Source: Pocillopora verrucosa (taxonomy: Eukaryota > Cnidaria > Anthozoa > Scleractinia > Pocilloporidae). From it: a stretch of DNA of 64,000 nucleotides. This document shows positions 9,872 through 20,147 of this stretch, piece by piece. The DNA lies in assembly GCF_036669915.1 (NCBI RefSeq), contig NC_089318.1:20354405-20418404 (forward strand), given 5' to 3'. The number at the start of each line of letters is the position of its first letter. The stretch's first letter is position 1. Position numbers and translations under genes: made by a program. The notes under the pieces are model-generated. The model was not told the DNA's origin, ran no database searches, and saw nothing but the letters and a program-made list of their open reading frames with translations.

Positions 9872-11395
9872 CTATCCTGTATTTGACCCACTGGCACTGT
9901 AGGCGGCTTCGCTGGTTGAAACTTCGGGTTCTTCAGCGAAACCTAGGTGAGAATGAAGTTTGATCGCAAACAATTCAATCATCTCTTGTAGAGTGTTTAA
10001 TTCAGTGTCAAATTTATGAAAGGAAGCGAGCCTGAAAGCCTCTTCTACTGTTTCTTTGGCCAGGTTGTATGATCCCTGACGATAACACTGATCTGATCGA
10101 GTTTTTAAGAGCTGTATCCATGTACCCTTGGGGATACAGTCACCAAGTTTGAACTGAACAATATCCAGGTGATCTTCAGCTTGTTTGATGTCGCCGGGTG
10201 GAATGGTTTTCTGTTGAATGCGTGCGGTAGTTGAACAACAATCAAGCAGAATTGATGCAAGTTTGATGTGAGCGTATCTTTCCCTTTTAATTCGAACTCT
10301 TAATCGATGGTCTTTTTGACTGAAGAAGAGAGCTTTCTCAAAAGAGCATCTCGCGTTATTCCGCATGGCGTTACGGGCACGAGCATTTCTCGTGTCATCC
10401 GGTATCAGGCTCATGTAATCTAACCATAAACAACCATAGGTGTAGTAGAGGTCAGCCCAGTCTTCTGGAGAGTCGTACTGCTGCAAGAGATGTTCGCTGC
10501 GTCGAAGATATTCAAACAGCAGAGTTAATTTTAACTTTCTGTGCTTTTCTTCTCTCCTCGTGTGAGCCGCAAGTACATAGAAGGCTCTTGCCGATATGAC
10601 ATCTCCGTATAAAGCTTGACCATTCAGGTCAGATTCCGTGACTGAAATAAGCATTTTCTTCGCTAATTTGGATTTGTTTTCGTACGAGAGGGCCACTGCT
10701 TGTTCTATCTTTAAGACTAGAACCATGTCAGCATTTTTTCTATCTTCATAGTAGTGAATTTTCTCCATTGCAAGGCGCTTGTGTTGGACAAACATTCCGT
10801 TATCTTGACAAAGCTCGAGCGCTTTTAGGAGTTGCTCGCCCTCGCGATGCTTTCCGCTAAAATCGCCTTTTACCTTGATTGAGGCCATCGGTAGTTCGAC
10901 ACGGGCACAACTCGTTCCATTCGAGTCTGAGTGTTCTATTTCTTTTGTTTCGCTTAACGGCGTAAGTTGGCAGTCCACGACTCCTCTTGCTGTCTGGTAT
11001 TGGTTCAGGGTACAATATTCTTCCTTTTGACCGTTGTCAGATTGAACTTCGCCTTTGCTGAAAAGCTGTCGTCGGCATTCGACTTTTTCTATCACTCTCT
11101 TTTGTCGTTCATTTCGATCATTCGAGTCGGCTTCTTTTGGACCATATTCGCTCTGAAGCCTATCTTTTTCGCAGTCTCGATTTCTGCTTAATTGCTCTGT
11201 GTTTGGATGGCCCACTAGAATGACGCCACAGTTTGCGAGTGATACGTTCAAGGTGTTTGCGACCGTCTCAAATTTTGCTCGAGCAATAATCGGTGCATTA
11301 GGAGGAAACTTTGATGACAAGCCTTTCCCATCGTAAGATGTTTGTCCATGGTGTGTGCTTCCTTTAGAGAGATCTTCAGCGAGGGTAGATGCCAT
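9872..11395 (-). CDS. RHIM-like/helical-repeat array protein, copy E
   Basis: Intact single-exon frame, 507 codons, ATG at 11395. The N-terminal 170 residues are polar and probably disordered, with the RHIM-like core N55-C-G-V-I-L-V-G62-H-P-N-T-E-Q. Residues about 170-480 form the helical region (FSGKHREGEQLLKAL, then SPEDWADLYYTYG from 309), ending with the tail SEAAYSASGSNTG. It is the best template for the partial copy A and for pseudogene C. The upstream DNA holds a near-kappaB GGGAAAGACCC at 11684-11694. No catalytic motif is apparent; I infer a cytosolic adaptor. Confidence 0.85.
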   Translation of the reverse strand: MASTLAEDLSKGSTHHGQTSYDGKGLSSKFPPNAPIIARAKFETVANTLNVSLANCGVILVGHPNTEQLSRNRDCEKDRLQSEYGPKEADSNDRNERQKRVIEKVECRRQLFSKGEVQSDNGQKEEYCTLNQYQTARGVVDCQLTPLSETKEIEHSDSNGTSCARVELPMASIKVKGDFSGKHREGEQLLKALELCQDNGMFVQHKRLAMEKIHYYEDRKNADMVLVLKIEQAVALSYENKSKLAKKMLISVTESDLNGQALYGDVISARAFYVLAAHTRREEKHRKLKLTLLFEYLRRSEHLLQQYDSPEDWADLYYTYGCLWLDYMSLIPDDTRNARARNAMRNNARCSFEKALFFSQKDHRLRVRIKRERYAHIKLASILLDCCSTTARIQQKTIPPGDIKQAEDHLDIVQFKLGDCIPKGTWIQLLKTRSDQCYRQGSYNLAKETVEEAFRLASFHKFDTELNTLQEMIELFAIKLHSHLGFAEEPEVSTSEAAYSASGSNTG

Positions 11396-12056
11396 TCGTC
11401 CTTGTTTCGTGCGTCGTCGACGATGTTATTTTGATGGTTCTGTCTCTCAGATTTCACGCTTATGCTCTTGTTTTGGCTGCTTCTGTCGGGTATGATTTGG
11501 ATAAAGCTCTAGAGAATCTTTAAGGTTGTCCTTATTCGAGTGCGGGCGAAAGGATCTAGGAGTTGTAGCCGACAAATGAATTTATCATCGATGAAATCCT
11601 GCGAAAAAAGCTTCAAAATTATAATATCCGTGCCTTTTATTTGCTATTTGAGCTTTTAAACAATATTTATCTTGTATCCGAAAGGGAAAGACCCTTTACA
11701 TATAGGGGCTTTAAATTTCCGTCTAAAAGCTGTCACATGATTCGTTAGAGATGACATCATTTCGATGCCAGGGATGTTCTTAATTATCGGGAAAAACAAT
11801 AAGATGAAAAGGGGAGGAATTCAATATTCTTTCTTGATCTTGAAATACATTGCGTGACAGATTCAAGCCAAGTTGCCTTCTGTTATCAATTTGCAGTACT
11901 GTTCCGTCAACGTTCCATCATTACCATTTACAATTACAGTTTCATCTGCTGTAAATTAAGTTAAACCCTTAAACTAGTTGCGAATGAAGGCTAGCTTACA
12001 AATCAACAATGTTCTATAGATGAAATTTGCAGATTTCAATTTATAATTTTTTATGT
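11396..12056. other. Upstream of copy E and 3' flank of copy F
   Basis: 11396-11780 matches the upstream of copy A, including a degenerate kappaB-like GGGAAAGACCC at 11684-11694. The rest is AT-rich with no gene seen. Confidence 0.55.
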
Positions 12057-13580
12057 CTATTGTGAGTGACTTCCACTGTTATTGTAGCCGGTGTCGCTGC
12101 TGGCATGATCATGTCCTTCGATAACAATCTGGTCGGGTGTTTGGAGTTTGTTGTTAAGGAAGTTGATTCTTTCACGGAGGGTTTCCAATTCTGTGTTGAA
12201 TTGGTGGACGCATGCAAGCTGATAGGCATCCTCGGCTCTTTCCTTAGCCAGATGGAATCGTCCTTGACGATTAAGTTGATCCGATTGGGTTTTAAAGAGA
12301 AGCATCAACGTTGCCTTCGGTATACTGCCACCGAGTTTGAACTGGATGATCTCAAGGTGCTCTTCGGCTTCTTCAATGTCACTGGGTGGAATTGGTTTTT
12401 CTTGAGCCAGTGCGAAGGTTGAACAGCTATCCAGGAGTATTGTGGCAAGCTTGAGGTGGGCATACATTTGCCTTTTAATCCTAACTCGCGGGCGATAATC
12501 TTGTTGACTGAAATAGATAGCTTTCGTAAAATAGTATTTTGATTTTTCTCGAGCGGCGTTTCGTGCAAGTGCATTTCTCCTGGCATTCGGTATTTGGCTC
12601 ATACGATCCAGCCAAAGAGCGCCATAGGTCTGGTAGAGCTCAGATAAGTCCTCTGGTGAGTCATAATTTTGCAGTAGATATTCGCTGCGTCGAAGAAATT
12701 CCAAGAGCAGGGGAAATTTTGAGTTTCTGTACCTTTCATTTCTTCTCATGTGAGCCGCAAGTAAGTAGTAGGCTCTTGCCGTTATAATGTCTGAATATGA
12801 AGCTCGACTCTTTAGGTCAGATTTTGCGACTGAAATAAGCTTTTTCCTGGCTAGCTTCCATTGACCTTTGTAAGAGAGAGGAGCTGCCCGCTCTATCTCC
12901 AAGACCAACAGCATGTCCGCATTTTTTTCTCCTTCATAAAAATGTATTGCCCTTGTGACGAGGCTGTCGTGTTCATCGAAGTGTCCGTTATCTTGATAAA
13001 CCTCGAGCTTTTCCAAGAGTCGCTCGCACAGGCCATGCTTTCCACTGAGATCTCCTTCTACCTTGATTGGGGCCATCGGTAGTTCAACACTTGTAATAAT
13101 TATTTCACCTGAGTCAGCGTGATTACTATTTTGTGTTGCACTCAAAGGCTGAACTTGGTAGTCTACCACTCCTTTTGCTGTCTGGTTGAGGATGCAATTT
13201 GCTCCCTTTGGACCGCTGTCTGATCTAACCTCGCCTTTGCCGAAAACCTGTTGTTGACATTCGACTTTTTCTGTCACTCTCTTTCGTTGCTCAATACAAT
13301 CGTCAGAGTTGGATTCTTTTCGACTATTTCCGCACTGAAGCCTGCATTGGTCACAACAATGATTACGTCTTACTCGTTCTTTGTTTGACTGGCTAACTAA
13401 AATCATGCTGCAGTTTGCGACTGTTACGTTCAAAGTATTTTGTGTTAATTTTGCATGAGCGATAATCGAGGCTTCGGGAAGAAACTTTGATGACAAGTCT
13501 TTCCCTTCGTGGGATGATGGCTGTCCATGGTTTGTGAGTTCTTTAGAGCGATCTTTAGCGGTGTTAGATGAAGATGCCAT
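12057..13580 (-). CDS. RHIM-like/helical-repeat array protein, copy F
   Basis: Intact frame of 507 codons, ATG at 13580. The motif is N56-C-S-M-I-L-V-S63-Q-S-N-K-E: the core Gly is replaced by Ser. The broken relative at 24330-24500 has Gly at the same place, so the Ser is probably derived. A Cys-rich patch (CCDQCRLQCG) follows at residues about 74-83. The helical region has SPEDLSELYQTYG. The tail ends DTGYNNSGSHSQ. Two kappaB matches lie upstream (13847-13857 and 14138-14147). Function unknown; adaptor inferred. Confidence 0.85.
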   Translation of the reverse strand: MASSSNTAKDRSKELTNHGQPSSHEGKDLSSKFLPEASIIAHAKLTQNTLNVTVANCSMILVSQSNKERVRRNHCCDQCRLQCGNSRKESNSDDCIEQRKRVTEKVECQQQVFGKGEVRSDSGPKGANCILNQTAKGVVDYQVQPLSATQNSNHADSGEIIITSVELPMAPIKVEGDLSGKHGLCERLLEKLEVYQDNGHFDEHDSLVTRAIHFYEGEKNADMLLVLEIERAAPLSYKGQWKLARKKLISVAKSDLKSRASYSDIITARAYYLLAAHMRRNERYRNSKFPLLLEFLRRSEYLLQNYDSPEDLSELYQTYGALWLDRMSQIPNARRNALARNAAREKSKYYFTKAIYFSQQDYRPRVRIKRQMYAHLKLATILLDSCSTFALAQEKPIPPSDIEEAEEHLEIIQFKLGGSIPKATLMLLFKTQSDQLNRQGRFHLAKERAEDAYQLACVHQFNTELETLRERINFLNNKLQTPDQIVIEGHDHASSDTGYNNSGSHSQ

Positions 13581-13846
13581 TTCTGTTTTGATTCGGGGTT
13601 AGTTGTCGATGTTAAAATGTCCGAAATGCTTCTTGGATTTCGTAGCAATTTCCTTCAGGTGTAATTCAACTAGGGCTTGCGAGTTCCTATTACAAAATTC
13701 TTAAAGACTGTTTTGATGTATTCGAAGGAGAGGGTTTCTTGGAATTGTAGTTGAAAAAGCAACTTCCATCGAAGAGATCATTTACATGAAGAGCTCTAAG
13801 TCTCATAAATGCAATTTACATAACAATAGGTTTATTGTAATCAAAA

Positions 13847-13857
13847 GGGAAATTCCC
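13847..13857. promoter_or_regulatory. kappaB-like site upstream of copy F
   Basis: GGGAAATTCCC, a consensus and palindromic NF-kappaB site, 267 bp before the ATG. The same block, with the same 11 bases, occurs at 24763-24773 before the fragment copy at 24330-24500. Confidence 0.45.
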
Positions 13858-14137
13858 TTTTTATCAATATTGTGGCTTAATATTTGCATCTGTTTCAGTA
13901 TTTTTATCCACTCAATGAAACCCACAGGTTCTTTTAGATTTACCTGTAAAGACAGTTTTCGTCGAGATAATCCCAAGAATAATTTTGAACAGAGCCATGT
14001 TTCCTTTGTTATTTAAGTATAACATTGCTCCACGTTTTTTTTTTAATTTAGAAAGACGAATGACATATTTATGTATGATACCGTCAGTCTGATGTCTGCT
14101 TATAAATTCTAACCAATGGGTTCCCATTCCTGTAAGG

Positions 14138-14147
14138 GGGAAGTCCC
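14138..14147. promoter_or_regulatory. Distal kappaB-like site upstream of copy F
   Basis: GGGAAGTCCC within a block TATAAATTCTAACCAATGGG...TTACGTCAG that is shared with the promoters of copies G, J and M. It lies 558 bp before the copy F ATG. Confidence 0.4.
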
Positions 14148-14463
14148 TTGATATCTTATCTACGGTCACGCATTACGTCAGATATCAACGATGGAGCTCG
14201 ACTGTTAGCGACTGCTGGCGATTGCCAACGTAGACGCACAGATAGTGGCTAAATATTTCTATCCCCCAAGTTCGTTTTCCGGCAAAAATTCGTCTCGTGA
14301 GTCATCAGGCATTACATCATTATATTATTTGTACTTTCCTCTGCTGTAGAACGAGATTAATCAACTGCTTAACAATGAAAGCAGAACTACCTTACCAGTT
14401 GACAGTTTATGTTTTTGTGTTAGGAAATTAACTAGCGTGATGTTGATTTTAATCGGATAATAT

Positions 14464-15813
14464 TTATTCACTACAACAGGTTTCGCTACTTGATTGCTCG
14501 AGTTCTTTAGAAACAACTAGCTTAAATTTTTCAACATTATCGTCAAGAAACGTTATACGTCTTCGTAGAGGGTCCAATTCTGTGTTAAATTTATTGGAGG
14601 ACGCGAGATGAAGAGCCTGCTCAGCTGTCTCCTTCGCAAGTTGCAGAAATCCTTGGCGATAAAATTGATCCGATCGAATTTTCAAGAGCTGTATCCTTGT
14701 ACCTGCGGGGACACTGTCACCAAGGTCATGCTGAATGAAATTGAGGTGTTCTTCAGCTTCTTTTATGTCACTTAGGGGAATAGCTTTCGCTTGGGTTCGC
14801 ACGGCAGTTGAAACGCAATCTAGGAGTAATGTTGCAAGATTGAGACGAATGTACCTTTGCCTTTTAACCCGAACCCTTAGTCGATGATCTTTTTGGCTAT
14901 ACGAGATAGCTTGCTCAAAATAGTATCTCGCGTTTTCTTTGGCGGTCGTTCGTGCCGGCGCATTCCTCTGGTCATCCGGTATAAGGCTCATGCGATCTAG
15001 CCAAAGGCGACCGTATTTTTGGTAGAGTTCGGCCCAATCTTCCGGCGAGTCGTAGTTTTGCAACAAAAACTCGCTGCGTTTAAGGTATTCAAAGAGCCGA
15101 GGTAACTTCACAGGCTTTCTTTTCCGTATGTCAGCCACAAGTAAAAAGTAGGCTCTTGCCATCAGAATATTCGAATTAAGTACATGACACGTTCTTTCTT
15201 TGTTTGATTGTATGACTGAGGTAAACATACTCTTGCTCTTTTTAGACTCTTTCTGATAAGAAAAGGCTACTCCTCGCTCTATTTTTAAGGCCAACTCCAT
15301 GTCAGGTTCATTTCCATTGGCACAAAGTTGAAGCAACGATAGGACTAAATGCTCGTGTTTGATAAAATGTCCATTGTCTTGCAAAATCTCAAGTTTTTCC
15401 AGGATTCTCTCGCATCGTGGTCCTTTGAGATACCCTTGTTTCTTGATTAAGGGCATCGGTTTTTCAACACTGGAGGAAACAATTCCACCTGAGTCTTCCT
15501 TTCGGCAATGGGCTTGTGCTTCTTTAGAAAGCTTTTCTTGGCCACAGCAATGATCATTTTTTCCTTGTTCTATACTTGACTGACCGACCAGTACTACGCT
15601 GAAGTTTGAGACCATTAACGTCAAAGATTTGGTGTGAGCTTTAGATCTTGCCTCAGAGACAGTCGAGACTGAATTATTGGAAGGAAACCTAGATAACGAG
15701 CCTTTCATGTCGGTGCAAGTTACCTGTCCATTGTCTGTGCGCTCTTTTGCAATTTGTTTAGCGTTGCTATAAACGCCAACGCTTACCGGCGTATTTCTTG
15801 TTTGGTCATTCAT
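14464..15813 (-). CDS. RHIM-like/helical-repeat array protein, copy G (VLVGQS subfamily)
   Basis: Intact frame of 449 codons, ATG at 15813 (MNDQTRNTPVSVGV). RHIM-like core: N70-F-S-V-V-L-V-G77-Q-S-S-I-E-Q, followed by a Cys/His-containing patch (HCCGQ). The helical region begins near residue 120 (PMPLIKKQGYLKG) and contains SPEDWAELYQKYGRLWLDRMS from about 256. The tail ends SSSETCCSE. It is about 90% alike by eye to 25493-26842. The promoter block with octamer, CCAAT and kappaB is at 16198-16249. Probable cytosolic adaptor, by inference. Confidence 0.86.
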   Translation of the reverse strand: MNDQTRNTPVSVGVYSNAKQIAKERTDNGQVTCTDMKGSLSRFPSNNSVSTVSEARSKAHTKSLTLMVSNFSVVLVGQSSIEQGKNDHCCGQEKLSKEAQAHCRKEDSGGIVSSSVEKPMPLIKKQGYLKGPRCERILEKLEILQDNGHFIKHEHLVLSLLQLCANGNEPDMELALKIERGVAFSYQKESKKSKSMFTSVIQSNKERTCHVLNSNILMARAYFLLVADIRKRKPVKLPRLFEYLKRSEFLLQNYDSPEDWAELYQKYGRLWLDRMSLIPDDQRNAPARTTAKENARYYFEQAISYSQKDHRLRVRVKRQRYIRLNLATLLLDCVSTAVRTQAKAIPLSDIKEAEEHLNFIQHDLGDSVPAGTRIQLLKIRSDQFYRQGFLQLAKETAEQALHLASSNKFNTELDPLRRRITFLDDNVEKFKLVVSKELEQSSSETCCSE

Positions 15814-16197
15814 GTTTGTTTAAGAGTAACAATTAGTTGTTTCCAGCGTTGTATCCTCGGACTGGTGATTTTGAACCAGTGTAATCTAAGGTAGATGCGG
15901 ATACCTCCCACTAGAAGAAAGAGATATTCCTCCGAAGACGTCGAATACTCTGTTTCGGCGATGAAGTTTGTTTATGTTCTTCCCCAACAGCACTATAAAG
16001 ATATTCTGTTCTGTTTATGAGAGCCGGAGTTTCTTCTAGATTTAGCCGTGAAAAACGGTTTTCGTCGAGAGAATCCCACGAATTATTTTAAATAAAGCCA
16101 TGTTTTCGTTTTGTTAAGAAAGGATGATACGTACTTTGTCCTACGTTCCTTAAATTAGGAGAGGTGAATTAATAATTCATCATATCTTTCATCTGAT

Positions 16198-16249
16198 ATT
16201 TGCATATAAATTCTAACCAATCGGTTTAATTCCTGTGAGGGGAAGTCCC
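16198..16249 (-). promoter_or_regulatory. Composite promoter block of copy G (octamer, CCAAT, kappaB)
   Basis: On the plus strand: ATTTGCAT (16198-16205), TATAAATT, CCAAT (16217-16221) and GGGAAGTCCC (16240-16249), 385-436 bp before the ATG at 15813. The CRE-like element found further out in copies J and M is mutated here (TTGCGTTA). Arrangement and spacing are the same in the J and M promoters. Confidence 0.45.
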
Positions 16250-16394
16250 TGTGATATTTAAATCATAATCACGCATTGCGTTAGTTATTGAGAAGCCCGC
16301 AGACGGTAGCAACATAATTGAGAGAAATGGCAATCCCTTAAGTCAAGATAATTATGTCCATCCGTATTTACATCATGCACGGCTGGCTGCAATG

Positions 16395-16535
16395 CTAACG
16401 CAGATTGAAATTTCCAAGTATCTTACCCAGTATTCCGATTATTTCAATTAGAGGGTTTAATTCTAAGTTATATCGACAGGCGGAAGCCACAGTTAAGCCT
16501 TTTCGGTTATTTCTATTGTAAGGTGGGATAATGGC
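16395..16535 (-). pseudogene. Fossil C-terminal remnant of an array gene
   Basis: Reading the minus strand gives VASACRYNLELNPLIEII, clearly related to the family's LASSNRFNTELDTLQERI, followed by a decayed helix. Preceding bases still resemble the KETAEKA segment but the frame is broken. The same relic recurs between other genes (27390, 30530, 32940, 33100, 45050, 49450), so it was part of the ancestral duplicated unit. Confidence 0.6.
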
Positions 16536-16541
16536 TGACAA

Positions 16542-16757
16542 TTAAATATATATAGAAAAGTGCTCATATTTATAGAAATATGCATGATATTACTGTCATT
16601 GTTGCTGTCACTTGACCCTGAGCACGATTGAAATTGAAATAGCTAACGATTAAATATATATAGAAAATTGCTCATATTTATAGAAATATGCATGATATTA
16701 CTGTCATTGTTGCTGTCACTTGACCCTGAGCACGATTGAAATTGAAATAGTAATTTC
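16542..16757. repeat. 108-bp tandem duplication
   Basis: Two adjacent near-identical copies, starting at 16542 and 16650, of a segment ending TTGAAATTGAAATAG. Single copies of it occur in the equivalent intergenic places elsewhere in the array, so the doubling is local. Confidence 0.85.
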
Positions 16758-17033
16758 TCTGTCACACATCATAGACGAACTCTTGTACCTTGTCGAAAGA
16801 ATTATCACCAACCATTATTAAATTCTAGTGAAAAGAAAGCAAGCGAACATATAAAATTGAGCAAATAATGGAAAAAAGTATATACGCAACAGGGCAAAAG
16901 AATGATAAAAACAGGCAGAGTTACTGTGTTTCCACATGTCAGATACTAAGTATAGATATAATATTCTTTCGATCTTGTTTTATTTAATTGTGATACTTAT
17001 TCAATCCTTTTAAAGTTTATAATCTCTTGATCT

Positions 17034-18482
17034 TTACTCGGTGCCGCTATAGCAGCTTTCAGTATGGGTATCTTCTATTTCCACGATAGCAACTTCTTTC
17101 GCAACCTCGAGCTTTACGTCAAGAAACTGGATCCTCTCTTGAAGAGTGTCTAATTCAGTGTTAAATCTATTCGAGGAAGCGAGCTGAAAAGCCTCCTCGG
17201 CCGTTTCTTTGGCCAGTTGGTATAATCTCTGACGATAGAATTGATCAGATCGAGTTTTTAAGAGCTGTACCTGTGTTCCTGTGGGTACACTCTCACCAAG
17301 TCTATACTGAACAAAATCAAGGTGTTCTTTGGCTTTCTTGATATCACTGGGTGCAACTTCTTTTTCTTGGGTGCGCACGGCAGTTGAACTGCAGTCTAAC
17401 AGCAGTGCTGCTAACTTGAGATGACAATAGGTTTGTTTTTTTATCTGAACTCTCGGTCGTTTATCCCTTTGGCAGAAAGAGACAGCTTGCTCATAATAAT
17501 ATTTTGCTTTATCCCGGGCCGTCTCTCGCGCCTGTGCATTTCTCAGGTCATCAGGGATAATGCTCATATACTTCAACCAAACGGATCCATAGTTGTAATA
17601 CAGCTCGGCCCAGTCTTCTGGGGAATCGTGATTTTGCAGAAGAAACTCGCTTCGTTGAAGAAATTCAAATAGAGGGGAAAACTTCACCGGCTTTCTATTT
17701 CTGTAGTCAGCTACAAGTAAAAAATAGGCTCTTGCCGTTAAAATACTAGGATTCATAACATCACAATTTTTAGTTTTTTCTGATTTTATAACCGAGATAA
17801 ACATACGTTTGCTGTTTTTGAATTCTTTTTGGTACGAAGAGGCCACTCCTCGCTCTATTTTCAAGGCCAACTCCATGTCCGGATTTTCGCCATCTGCAAA
17901 ACGTTGAATACAGGCAGTAACAAGGCGCTCATGTTCAGCAAACTTTCCGTCGTCCTGCAGAAACTCAAGTTTTTTCAGGATTCTCTCGCACTCTTGTCCG
18001 TTTAGATATCCTTGTTTTTCGATCAAAGGTATCGGTGGGTCAACACTGGCAATGAAAGTATCACGCCACTCAGTCTGTGAACGTTGTTGCGTATCCCCAA
18101 AAGTTTGAAGCTGGCAAGCTACCAACTCCGCTGGTCGCTTGTGTTGGTCTAGAAGGCTACCCTTTGTCTTTGGAGCAGAGTCTGATTGTACTTCACCCCC
18201 GTTGGCATGTTTTGTTTCCCGTTTAAGGAAAGTGTGCTCCCAGTTAGGCTGCTGCTGTTTGGTGAGTGATTGTTGGACTATGACCAGACTCCTATTTTCG
18301 ATCCTTAAGTTCAAATTTCTTGGTTCTGTGGCCTTGTCAGAAAATGAGATTGAATTCTCAGAATACATTGTGTTTCCATCGTTACCAGCCTCACATCTTC
18401 TTCGTTCCAGTTCCATCGGTAGCATTTCAACGGTTTCATTCGCTGAACACTGCTCTGTAGACTGCGTCTCATTACTACTCAT
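17034..18482 (-). CDS. RHIM-like/helical-repeat array protein, copy H (VIVQQS subfamily)
   Basis: Intact frame of 482 codons from ATG at 18482 (MSSNETQSTEQ); an upstream in-frame TTG at 18491 is not a credible start. The N-terminal motif reads NRSLVIVQ70QSLTKQ: beta-prone and in the same place, but the core Gly is Gln, so it departs from the RHIM consensus. The helical region has SPEDWAELYYNYGSVWLKYMS. The tail ends HTESCYSGTE. Type member of the second main subfamily; relatives are 50390-51832, 57351-58799 and several pseudogenes. Its upstream DNA contains no kappaB consensus, but a TTCCCAGAA element lies 445 bp out. Confidence 0.86.
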   Translation of the reverse strand: MSSNETQSTEQCSANETVEMLPMELERRRCEAGNDGNTMYSENSISFSDKATEPRNLNLRIENRSLVIVQQSLTKQQQPNWEHTFLKRETKHANGGEVQSDSAPKTKGSLLDQHKRPAELVACQLQTFGDTQQRSQTEWRDTFIASVDPPIPLIEKQGYLNGQECERILKKLEFLQDDGKFAEHERLVTACIQRFADGENPDMELALKIERGVASSYQKEFKNSKRMFISVIKSEKTKNCDVMNPSILTARAYFLLVADYRNRKPVKFSPLFEFLQRSEFLLQNHDSPEDWAELYYNYGSVWLKYMSIIPDDLRNAQARETARDKAKYYYEQAVSFCQRDKRPRVQIKKQTYCHLKLAALLLDCSSTAVRTQEKEVAPSDIKKAKEHLDFVQYRLGESVPTGTQVQLLKTRSDQFYRQRLYQLAKETAEEAFQLASSNRFNTELDTLQERIQFLDVKLEVAKEVAIVEIEDTHTESCYSGTE

Positions 18483-19679
18483 CGTGAACAAATACTTTCC
18501 TCTCGCTCTTTCGTTTGTAATCCTTCGCAGTTTCTTTCTTTATACCAAATGAAACGCCGGAAAACAGGGAACATTGAGTTGTTTACAATGACAGACAGGT
18601 TTGAATTCAAGCCAACGTCTCTTTCTTTAATCTCGTCGACGCAAGTAGGTCCTCGACAGATTTATGTGGTATTTTCCACGCAGCCACGCAGTAAACTGGA
18701 ACAGAAAATCGTCAATGTTTTCGTCAGAGTGAAGACGAGACTAAATTATAGGCCTTCTCAACCGTGGCGGTAACAACATGTAGGTAGCTGAGATAATGAA
18801 ATATTCACGATTCCGAGAAAGTACTACAAGTACGTCTGCCAGTTCGAATGCTGAAGACACGATAACATCACGTAAATCTTAGTAGTTGCTACTTCTAGGA
18901 AAATTGTCCTTTCTCGAATGACTTTTTTCCCAGAAACATCGTTGTAGTGTAATCTTCAGACCCGAAGTGGCACCTTCAAATGATAAAATCGTTTTAGCCA
19001 TATTGACAGTTTATGCAAATTTACATTCAACAACTGACACCATCAATCTTCTAGTTCAGCATTAAGCACACGTCACGCATGTGATAAAGTACCGAAATTT
19101 GTCATGTGTCCCCTTTGCCCTTTACTTCCTCTTTTGTTACCGTCGTCATGACTACAATCATTGACAGGCGTCCATTCAGTAACCCAAATTAAAAACTTTG
19201 CGATCGTCGGAAAAGATTCTGTTGTCTTTGAGGTGCAGGGAAATCAGATTGATGAAGTGATATCTTCAACTATCGCTTAAAGGGATTACAAATGCTGAAA
19301 TGTTTTGCAGTTTTCTGAATTCAAGAAGCTGCTGGATATTTTCTTAGTTTCAGTCTTTGAGGAGCTTGAACAAATTTACATGAAATTTTGGAGACATTTT
19401 GAAAGAGTTTTGTTAATTTTGCAAATTTCTAACGATGGATTTAGAAATAATCGCACGATTTTAAATGATTTCAACGACGTCATATTTAACTCCCTGGCTC
19501 ATAATCGGCACTGGATGTTGATAACGCGTTGTGGAGTAGATCTCACGAGTTAAACTTCTCAGTTTGTCTTTTCAGGAAAAGAAAGAGAACACAAAATCTA
19601 ACTTGATTTCTACACATAGCTTACGAAATATAAAGCGACTATTAATTTGGTGAGTTCATCTGAGTAAATAGAATAGGAG
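18483..19679. repeat. H-type upstream segment, dispersed through the array
   Basis: Sequence here recurs, with deletions, at 28241-29270, 41580-41940, 42527-43300, 47020-47480, 52550-52990, 58860-59735 and 61060-61340. It is the unit boundary between an H-type gene and the next gene or DGLUCY segment. No gene is seen. Confidence 0.7.
18927..18935. promoter_or_regulatory. STAT/GAS-like palindrome upstream of copy H
   Basis: TTCCCAGAA fits TTCN3GAA. Equivalent positions read TTCCTAGAA (41687-41695), TTCTCAGAA (42702-42710) and TTCCAAGAA (59394-59402), and a spoiled TTCCCAGAG at the pseudogene copy (28679-28687). The half-sites persist while the centre varies. Function is speculative. Confidence 0.3.
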
Positions 19680-19905
19680 AGATGGTAAGTGAGTTCGGTA
19701 ATACAGAAATATGTTTTTCAACTTGTTACGATCGTGGGATGAAAAAAAAATTATGAGTCCCCATGAGGAACCGAACACGCGTCCTGCATACTGCTAGGAC
19801 TCAGAATTTTTTCTTTGTTCCACGCTTGTGGCAAGACGAAAAAAATCTTTCTCTATTTCTTTACCGAGCTCAAAACTTACCAATCTCTCTTATTTTGTTT
19901 ACAAC
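19680..19905. mobile_element. Foldback element (inverted SINE-related repeat), degraded
   Basis: A partly eroded left arm (GAGATGGTAAGTGAG...CGATCGTGGGA) and a right arm (CGCTTGTGGCAAGACG...CCGAGCTCAAAACTTACC) are inverted copies of one another. Equivalent, better preserved elements are at 61455-61680 and 43753-43990. The centre holds GAGTCCCCATGAGG, the reverse of a tRNA-like 3' end. Confidence 0.55.
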
Positions 19906-19982
19906 TATGACGCTATCGACATTGCTGATCCAAGCAGTATGCAGGACGCTTGTCATATGAAATTCGAAATTGACTTCGCTCA

Positions 19983-20110
19983 CCGTGGAGTCCCTGTGGC
20001 TCAGTGGTAGAACATCGGAGCGCGGAATCCGAAGGTCTGAGGATCGATTGCTCATGGGGACTACAAATTTTTTTCTTTGTCCCACGCTGGTAACAAGACG
20101 AAAAACATCT
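19983..20110 (+). mobile_element. tRNA-derived SINE-like element
   Basis: Starts with a tRNA-like head: acceptor-stem halves GTCCCTG and CATGGGGAC pair, TGGCTCAGTGG is a good A box, GATCGATTGC is a decayed B box. The tail (CTTTGTCCCACGCTGGTAACAAGACG) equals the arm of the foldback elements. It lies directly upstream of the DGLUCY exon at 20148. It is not a functional tRNA gene: the anticodon loop would be 8 nt and the B box is mutated. Confidence 0.6.
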
Positions 20111-20147
20111 TTCTCTTTATCTAAGTATTTCACTCTTTCTCCGACAG

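Noticed and set aside
12066-12422. Plus-strand open frame of 118 codons
   Set aside because: Antisense shadow of copy F; its codons mirror the conserved helical region. Similar plus-strand frames at 18139, 41155, 58456 and elsewhere were dismissed for the same reason.
18483-18491. N-terminal extension of copy H (and similarly of pseudogene N) starting three codons upstream
   Set aside because: The first codon would be TTG; the ATG three codons later is shared by all relatives.
19983-20058. Possible tRNA gene
   Set aside because: Acceptor and A box look good, but the anticodon loop would have 8 nt, the B box is decayed and the sequence recurs with a common tail, so it is a SINE head. The same holds for 61770-61845.
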